Part shown: piece after piece, positions 1-2,870 of the stretch | Layout: each line of letters opens with the position of its first letter | Numbering within the stretch: position 1 is the first letter of the stretch | NCBI GenBank assembly: GCA_026709725.1 | Contig: JAPOSK010000388.1 | Span: forward strand, 1-5,373 | DNA length: 5,373 bases | Source of the DNA: Paracoccaceae bacterium | Lineage (GTDB): Bacteria; Pseudomonadota; Alphaproteobacteria; Rhodobacterales; Rhodobacteraceae | Direction of reading: 5' to 3' | Notes under the pieces: generated by a model | Seen by the model: only the letters and a program-made list of their open reading frames with translations | Told to the model about the DNA's origin: nothing | The model's database searches: none | Program-made: the position numbers and the translations under genes

Positions 1-141
1 ATCAGGATTGGGCGTGGCTCCGTTCCTCAGATACCTCCCCTATCAATTCTTTGTCTATACCAAATAGGCCGGGGAAGAGACCGATACTACTTGCCCGGGA
101 TCGAAACAACTTGGTTTACAGTGACTACACGATTTGTACAT

Positions 142-294
142 TTATAGAACATCCTCCCCATTCTTCCGCCCCTCCTCCACTGCCGCCCCTTCGGCGAACC
201 CGGTCAGGAAACCCGAGGCCGTCGCAGCCCGGAACACATCATTGGCAACGGCGAGGAACACAACCAGCATCTCCTCGGTGGATAGGGCGGTCAC
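142..294 (-). CDS. Small hypothetical protein, 50 aa (GTG start)
   Basis: I do not recognise this protein. The frame starts at GTG (292-294) and ends at TAA (142-144). Codons are G/C-rich at third positions, and the peptide looks protein-like rather than Pro/Arg-rich like the spurious frames nearby. It has a hydrophobic/amphipathic N-terminal half (MLVVFLAVANDVF, residues 9-21), a small-residue middle (ATASGFLTGFAEGAA) and a charged tail (VEEGRKNGEDVL). An in-frame stop at 307-309 limits any upstream extension. A 17-aa frame (ATG at 342-344, stop 291-293) overlaps its start as GTGA, the arrangement of translationally coupled genes. There is no clear Shine-Dalgarno sequence before either start, which counts against it. 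It lies 86 bp downstream of the nuclease-cold-shock gene on the same strand and could be the tail of that operon. It could also be a chance open frame in GC-rich DNA. Confidence 0.4.
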   Translation of the reverse strand: MTALSTEEMLVVFLAVANDVFRAATASGFLTGFAEGAAVEEGRKNGEDVL

Positions 295-379
295 GGGGAA
301 AGCGGATCAAGATAATCATCGGATGGGCGGTGGGCGGAAATCATGCGCCAGTTCTGTGATGAACTTCTCTCTGACGAGT

Positions 380-937
380 TTAAGCCGTTTTGTCAAACTC
401 CCTCGTCTTCCGCACGTCAGCTGCAGCAGGCCCAAGACGCGTGTCGAGTCGTGTGAATGTCACTTGGTTGCCGATCTGGATGTCAGGGAGTTCAAGGCCC
501 TGCAATTCTGAAATGTGGAAGAAATAGTCTGAATCAGCCGCTTTGATGAAACCATACCGCTTGTCTGTATTCATAAGCTTCACATAGCCAGAAAGACGCG
601 CCTCGCCATCCATTTTTCTCAGCAGTTCCGAGATCTTGCCGGACGCTTCTCTTGGTTCGATACGAAAGAACTCCCTATCGACCCTTACGCGGTATTCGTT
701 CAGCAGTTCATGGACGGCGTTTTCTGCACCCACGGGGTCTGCCACAAACCAGATGCTGCGGGGGCTGAACGGATCCACCACCCCGGTGGCTCGGTTGATC
801 TCTTCGACGCGCTTCAAGAGACTTCTTTGGGTTTGTCCAATTTTGATCAGGCTTCGGTCTGATCGAGTGCTCGGCAGATAGAGATGGCCGCGCCCCTCCT
901 CAAGGGGCAGCTCATCGCCCTTGATGAAGAATCTCAA
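380..937 (-). CDS. T5orf172/MUG113 (GIY-YIG superfamily) domain fused to a cold-shock domain, 185 aa
   Basis: Two domains are visible. Residues about 17-98 match the T5orf172/MUG113 branch of the GIY-YIG nuclease superfamily. GHLYL (17-21) stands for the GIY strand, IKIGQT (31-36) for the YIG strand, and KRVEEIN (42-48) carries the conserved Arg43. ENAVHELLNEYR (72-83) supplies the family Glu72 and His76, and REFFRI (88-93) closes the domain. Residues about 115-178 are a cold-shock (OB-fold) domain: SGYVK start, RNP1-like KRYGFI (126-131), RNP2-like YFFHIS (138-143), and the GNQVTF strand (156-161). The aromatic residue usual after the first Lys of CspA is replaced by Leu. Inference: an intracellular protein whose cold-shock domain positions a nuclease-like domain on single-stranded nucleic acid; neither substrate nor activity is shown. 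The start is TTG at 935-937, chosen because it overlaps the TGA of the upstream gene as TTGA and because the first domain begins soon after. The frame stays open only to a stop at 980-982 and has no ATG. Domain calls are fairly sure; function is not. Confidence 0.85.
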   Translation of the reverse strand: MRFFIKGDELPLEEGRGHLYLPSTRSDRSLIKIGQTQRSLLKRVEEINRATGVVDPFSPRSIWFVADPVGAENAVHELLNEYRVRVDREFFRIEPREASGKISELLRKMDGEARLSGYVKLMNTDKRYGFIKAADSDYFFHISELQGLELPDIQIGNQVTFTRLDTRLGPAAADVRKTREFDKTA

Positions 938-1305
938 TGCCGTTCCAAGCCCTGCACGCTGCAGACTTTCGGCAACCCCTCATAGCCACGCACATCACCC
1001 TCCTTCACGGCCTGACGGAGGATTGGGAGATCGCGAGCCATCCACCTCAGTCTTCGTCTGTTCGGAAGACCAAGGCGAAGCCAAACAACGACCCAGTCGG
1101 GTTGATCTTCACGAAGAACTCGATTGCAGAGACCTTTAGTCTCGCTGATAGAATCCAAGGCATTCTCGTTGGGTTCAGAACCAAACAGTATATCAACGAC
1201 GTTTTGTGCCGAATGAAGATACCGACTGAGTGTCGCTGGTTTGGGTGGCACCATTCCAAAGCCAAGATTAGGGTTTCTCCCCTGCTCACGGTTCAGCGTA
1301 TTCAT
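934..1305 (-). CDS. Hypothetical protein, 123 aa, coupled to the nuclease-cold-shock gene
   Basis: I do not recognise a family. Support for a real gene comes from context. The ATG (1303-1305) has a good ribosome site, CAGGAAAG on the minus strand (1313-1320), with AGGA 10 nt before the start. A strong promoter lies about 55 nt upstream, and the stop TGA overlaps the TTG of the next gene by four bases. The protein is soluble-looking with no signal peptide or membrane segment. It has an N-terminal stretch with Pro (PPKPATLSRYLHSAQNVV), a middle that reads as helix (SISETKGLCNRVL), an aromatic-rich strand-like segment (DWVVVWLRL, about residues 72-80) and a basic helix (RRRLRWMARDL). Hand-counted GC is near 48% around 1141-1260, well below the DNA to its right, which suggests separate ancestry. 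Possible roles include a partner or antitoxin-like regulator of the downstream protein, but that is only a guess from position. The opposite-strand frame across the same DNA lacks a comparable start context. Confidence 0.6.
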   Translation of the reverse strand: MNTLNREQGRNPNLGFGMVPPKPATLSRYLHSAQNVVDILFGSEPNENALDSISETKGLCNRVLREDQPDWVVVWLRLGLPNRRRLRWMARDLPILRQAVKEGDVRGYEGLPKVCSVQGLERH

Positions 1306-1312
1306 GCGACGA

Positions 1313-1320
1313 CTTTCCTG
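1313..1320 (-). promoter_or_regulatory. Ribosome binding site of the 123-aa gene
   Basis: The minus strand reads CAGGAAAG, with AGGA at 1316-1319, ten bases before the ATG at 1303-1305. It is the clearest Shine-Dalgarno match in the left half and decides the start of the 123-aa gene. Confidence 0.6.
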
Positions 1321-1367
1321 CGGGTCTGTGGCCCGGAATCAGGGAGAGTGCTCCCCATCAAAAGGGG

Positions 1368-1395
1368 ATTATATGCTTAAGTAACCAAGAATCAA
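1368..1395 (-). promoter_or_regulatory. Sigma-70-type promoter for the leftward gene pair
   Basis: On the minus strand, TTGATT (1390-1395) is followed after 16 bases by a perfect TATAAT (1368-1373). Transcription would begin near 1361 and give a leader of about 55 nt before the 123-aa gene. A 5-bp inverted repeat, TCCCC/GGGGA (1352-1368), begins at the -10 box and covers the predicted start site. A further set of CTCCC/GGGAG repeats lies just upstream of the -35 box. Both are possible repressor or activator sites. No transcript data are available, so the promoter call rests on box match and spacing. Confidence 0.65.
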
Positions 1396-1403
1396 ATTAG
1401 GAC

Positions 1404-1428
1404 CTCCCGACACGGGAGCGATTCTCCC
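1404..1428. repeat. Alternating CTCCC-GGGAG-CTCCC dyad upstream of the -35 box
   Basis: CTCCC (1404-1408), GGGAG (1414-1418) and CTCCC (1424-1428) are spaced by exactly five bases each, so the central GGGAG can pair with either neighbour. The block ends 9 bp upstream of the -35 box of the leftward promoter. Even 10-bp spacing would place the elements on one face of the helix, as operator half-sites often are. The arms are short and the regulator is unknown. Confidence 0.4.
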
Positions 1429-1811
1429 ATGGCTGACTTTTTGTGACATTTCCCGACGATCCCCGGTTTCCTGGCCCGATTCGACCGCCAATCCTCCACC
1501 AGTCCTCCCTTGGGGCCGCGCCTGCCAGGCGGAGCCTGTTGTCGTTGGCCCGGTCAATGACCTCGGGTGATCGCCCTGTCGCCGCCATCCGGGCCGGGGC
1601 CGCGCAGACCGGTCCGACAAGGCAAGGACACCGGTCCCCCGGATCATCCCATGGGGGCGCGTCCCCAGCTGGCCCCGGTCTGTCCGATGGGCGCGTCATG
1701 CGCACGCCCACGAGGGTTGTGTTGGCGGCACGGGCCGCCCCGCCCCGTCATCACCATCCAGGCCCATGCGGGTGCGGGTGCTGCAGCCCGGAGTGATGAC
1801 CCCGGAGCGAT

Positions 1812-1844
1812 CATGACCCGGGGCCGATGACGGCCCGGGTCGTG
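1812..1844. repeat. Strong GC-rich hairpin with ATGA loop
   Basis: GACCCGGG (1815-1822) pairs with CCCGGGTC (1834-1841). With one bulged G (1823), CCG/CGG extends the stem to a four-base ATGA loop (1827-1830). CA/TG plus a T-G wobble add three outer pairs. There is no T-run on either side, so it is not a normal intrinsic terminator. It could be part of an RNA, a protein site, or chance in GC-rich DNA. Confidence 0.5.
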
Positions 1845-1972
1845 TCATGGGCCGGACGGCCCTCCCCCTCCTTCCGGGAAGAGAGTGCGGGCCTGCGGAG
1901 GAGGGAGCACAGGGCATTGATCACCGTGCCGGCCCCAGTGATTCAACAGAGGGGGTCTCTTCTGTCCTGGCA

Positions 1973-2007
1973 GGGGGTGGTGGGGAGTGCGGGTGTGTCC
2001 GGGAGGG
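1973..2007 (+). other. Putative G-quadruplex motif
   Basis: Four G-tracts on the top strand, GGGGG (1973-1977), GGGG (1982-1985), GGG (1991-1993) and GGG (2001-2003), are separated by loops of 4, 5 and 7 bases. A fifth GGG follows at 2005-2007. This fits the standard G3+N1-7 pattern. Whether it folds or matters in the cell is unknown. Confidence 0.45.
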
Positions 2008-2296
2008 CTCCTGTTCTGTCCTCTGGGGGAGGGTTTTCTGATGGGGAGCCCTCGACCCTGTTCTTGGTCACAGGCCCGGGCAACTCGTCGTGAAAATCGG
2101 GTGGATTGATCGCCCGGACGGTGGCATGGATCGGTGCTGCTGCGAGACATCCGGGGCAGGGGGCCGATGCATCGCCGAATCGCTGATCGGGGGCGAATGC
2201 GATTTTGGCGAATCACCTGTTATCAGGGACGTGCGGATTTCCGGGTCAGCCATACGGGGATCACGCTCTTGACGCGTCCATATATTCGCGTGGCAT

Positions 2297-2617
2297 ATGG
2301 AACTGCAATTGCGGGAAATCGTGCAAATGAGGCCAGCGTCAACAGATCAAATACACAAATCTCTTGCAGATTCTCTACTCTATCAGTTTGATAGGGCTGA
2401 CCGCATCACGATCGATTTTGGCCCTTGCAGGGCAATATCACGGTCAGATGTTATGTTCAGCAATTCTCCACCTCCCCGGCCCGCATCTGCGCAAGGGCCG
2501 TATCCGGCACAGCCTCCACTTCATGCCACCTGTATCGAATGCCGTGATCAGTGCCCTGTTCCGCTGGCCAGTGGCTTTTTCAACCGGTTGAGAGCGGGTG
2601 CTGAGCACAACTGCTGA
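2297..2617 (+). CDS. Doubtful reading frame, 106 aa, possibly a decayed gene
   Basis: I do not recognise this frame and doubt it is a complete gene. The first 55 residues look protein-like: a helix (RPASTDQIHKSLADSLLYQF) is followed by a buried strand (ADRITIDFGP). This helix-strand layout faintly recalls STAS-like folds, but that is not a claim of membership. After about residue 55 the composition turns Pro/Ala/Cys-rich and looks non-coding, as if the frame had been lost or never existed. The ATG (2297-2299) has no clear ribosome site. A CCATAT/ATATGG inverted repeat (2278-2283, 2295-2300) and a TTGACG box (2269-2274) with no good -10 partner lie upstream. It may be a remnant of a frameshifted gene or a chance open frame. 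Confidence 0.18.
   Translation: MELQLREIVQMRPASTDQIHKSLADSLLYQFDRADRITIDFGPCRAISRSDVMFSNSPPPRPASAQGPYPAQPPLHATCIECRDQCPVPLASGFFNRLRAGAEHNC
2380..2394. repeat. Perfect inverted repeat CTATCA-GTT-TGATAG
   Basis: Two 6-bp arms with a 3-base centre form a symmetrical site of the kind bound by dimeric regulators. No promoter box is clearly attached to it. A second tight repeat, GCCCT-TGC-AGGGC, lies at 2421-2433. Confidence 0.35.
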
Positions 2618-2666
2618 CAGTTCGTGACGCAACCATTGCAATGACATTCCGCGGGACAGCGAATCG

Positions 2667-2693
2667 ATGATCACGGTGTCGGGATGTGATCAT
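2667..2693. repeat. Inverted repeat ATGATCAC / GTGATCAT
   Basis: The 8-bp arms at 2667-2674 and 2686-2693 are perfect and separated by 11 bases, so equivalent points lie 19 bp apart, close to two helix turns. It sits about 180 bp upstream of the helicase gene. It may be an operator; no regulator is encoded nearby. Confidence 0.4.
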
Positions 2694-2800
2694 GTCGTGG
2701 AGGCAATCCGTTATCGATGTGGTGGCATGTCCCGGTCCGTGCTGGTGGTGCAGGTTGTGGCAGAATCTGATATCCGGTGATTTGCGCATGTTTGGATTGT

Positions 2801-2821
2801 CAAATCGATTTGTCGTTGACA
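2801..2821 (+). promoter_or_regulatory. Palindrome and TTGACA box upstream of the helicase
   Basis: CAAATCGATTTG (2801-2812) is a perfect 12-bp palindrome. Four bases later a consensus -35 hexamer TTGACA (2816-2821) begins, and TGTCAA (2799-2804) mirrors it on the other side. The region expected to hold the -10 box (about 2838-2845) reads AATGGCGA and is a poor match. The promoter call is therefore weak, and an activator or a different sigma factor may be needed. I found no alphaproteobacterial LexA box (GAAC-N7-GAAC or GTTC-N7-GTTC) here. Confidence 0.35.
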
Positions 2822-2861
2822 TTGCCCGCTGATCATGAATGGCGATGGAATTGCACTGCGT

Positions 2862-2866
2862 GAGGG
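2862..2866 (+). promoter_or_regulatory. Ribosome binding site deciding the helicase start
   Basis: GAGGG ends four bases before ATG 2871, a slightly short but workable spacing. The in-frame ATG 2835 upstream has no purine-rich site before it, and ATG 2898 downstream has only a weak one. An in-frame TGA at 2817-2819 rules out longer forms. Confidence 0.5.
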
Positions 2867-2870
2867 AAAA

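Larger units (their letters stand above)
1430..2296. other. Gene-poor, very GC-rich interval
   Basis: I see no believable gene here. All frames of some length translate to Pro/Arg/Ser/Gly-rich strings with no family motif and no ribosome site. By hand count, 1561-1680 is about 76% GC, against roughly 48% at 1141-1260. The left part is C-rich on the top strand and 1941-2050 is strongly G-rich (49 G to 21 C in 110 bases). It holds a 6-bp GGCGGC/GCCGCC hairpin with a 4-base loop (1724-1739), a long hairpin (1812-1844), a G-quadruplex motif (1973-2007) and two copies of TTCTGTCCT (1960-1968, 2014-2022), each followed by a G-tract. A structured RNA is possible. I found no match to tRNA, RNase P RNA, tmRNA or SRP RNA from memory. 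Confidence 0.55.

Noticed and set aside
101..118. T-loop-like TTTCGATCCCGG on the minus strand suggesting a tRNA end
   Set aside because: The 5' arm cannot pair with the 3' arm, and no acceptor stem, anticodon arm or CCA end is present.
55..141. Minus-strand frame of 28 codons with clustered cysteines (CSHCKPSC) directly after the stop of the 50-aa frame
   Set aside because: Too short, no ribosome site of its own and no family match. Kept only as a note because the start abuts the previous stop.
937..1380. Plus-strand frame of 147 codons opposite the 123-aa gene
   Set aside because: No ribosome site and no motif. The minus strand here has a promoter, a Shine-Dalgarno site and a coupled downstream gene.
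1414..1442. Possible plus-strand terminator (GGGAG/CTCCC hairpin followed by TTTTT)
   Set aside because: The stem has only five pairs, the T-run starts nine bases after it, and no plus-strand gene ends here.
1397..2216. Several overlapping frames of 60-120 codons in the GC-rich interval
   Set aside because: All are Pro/Arg/Ser/Gly-rich with no motif and no ribosome site, as expected from stop-poor GC-rich DNA.
2200..2224. GGGGGCGAATG-like string recalling the 5' end of tmRNA (starting near 2189)
   Set aside because: The match stops after a few bases, and no matching tRNA-like 3' end or tag frame follows.
2444..2674. Minus-strand frame of 76 codons with a GTG start
   Set aside because: It begins inside the ATGATCAC repeat with no ribosome site, and its Arg/Trp/Cys-rich end does not resemble a known protein.
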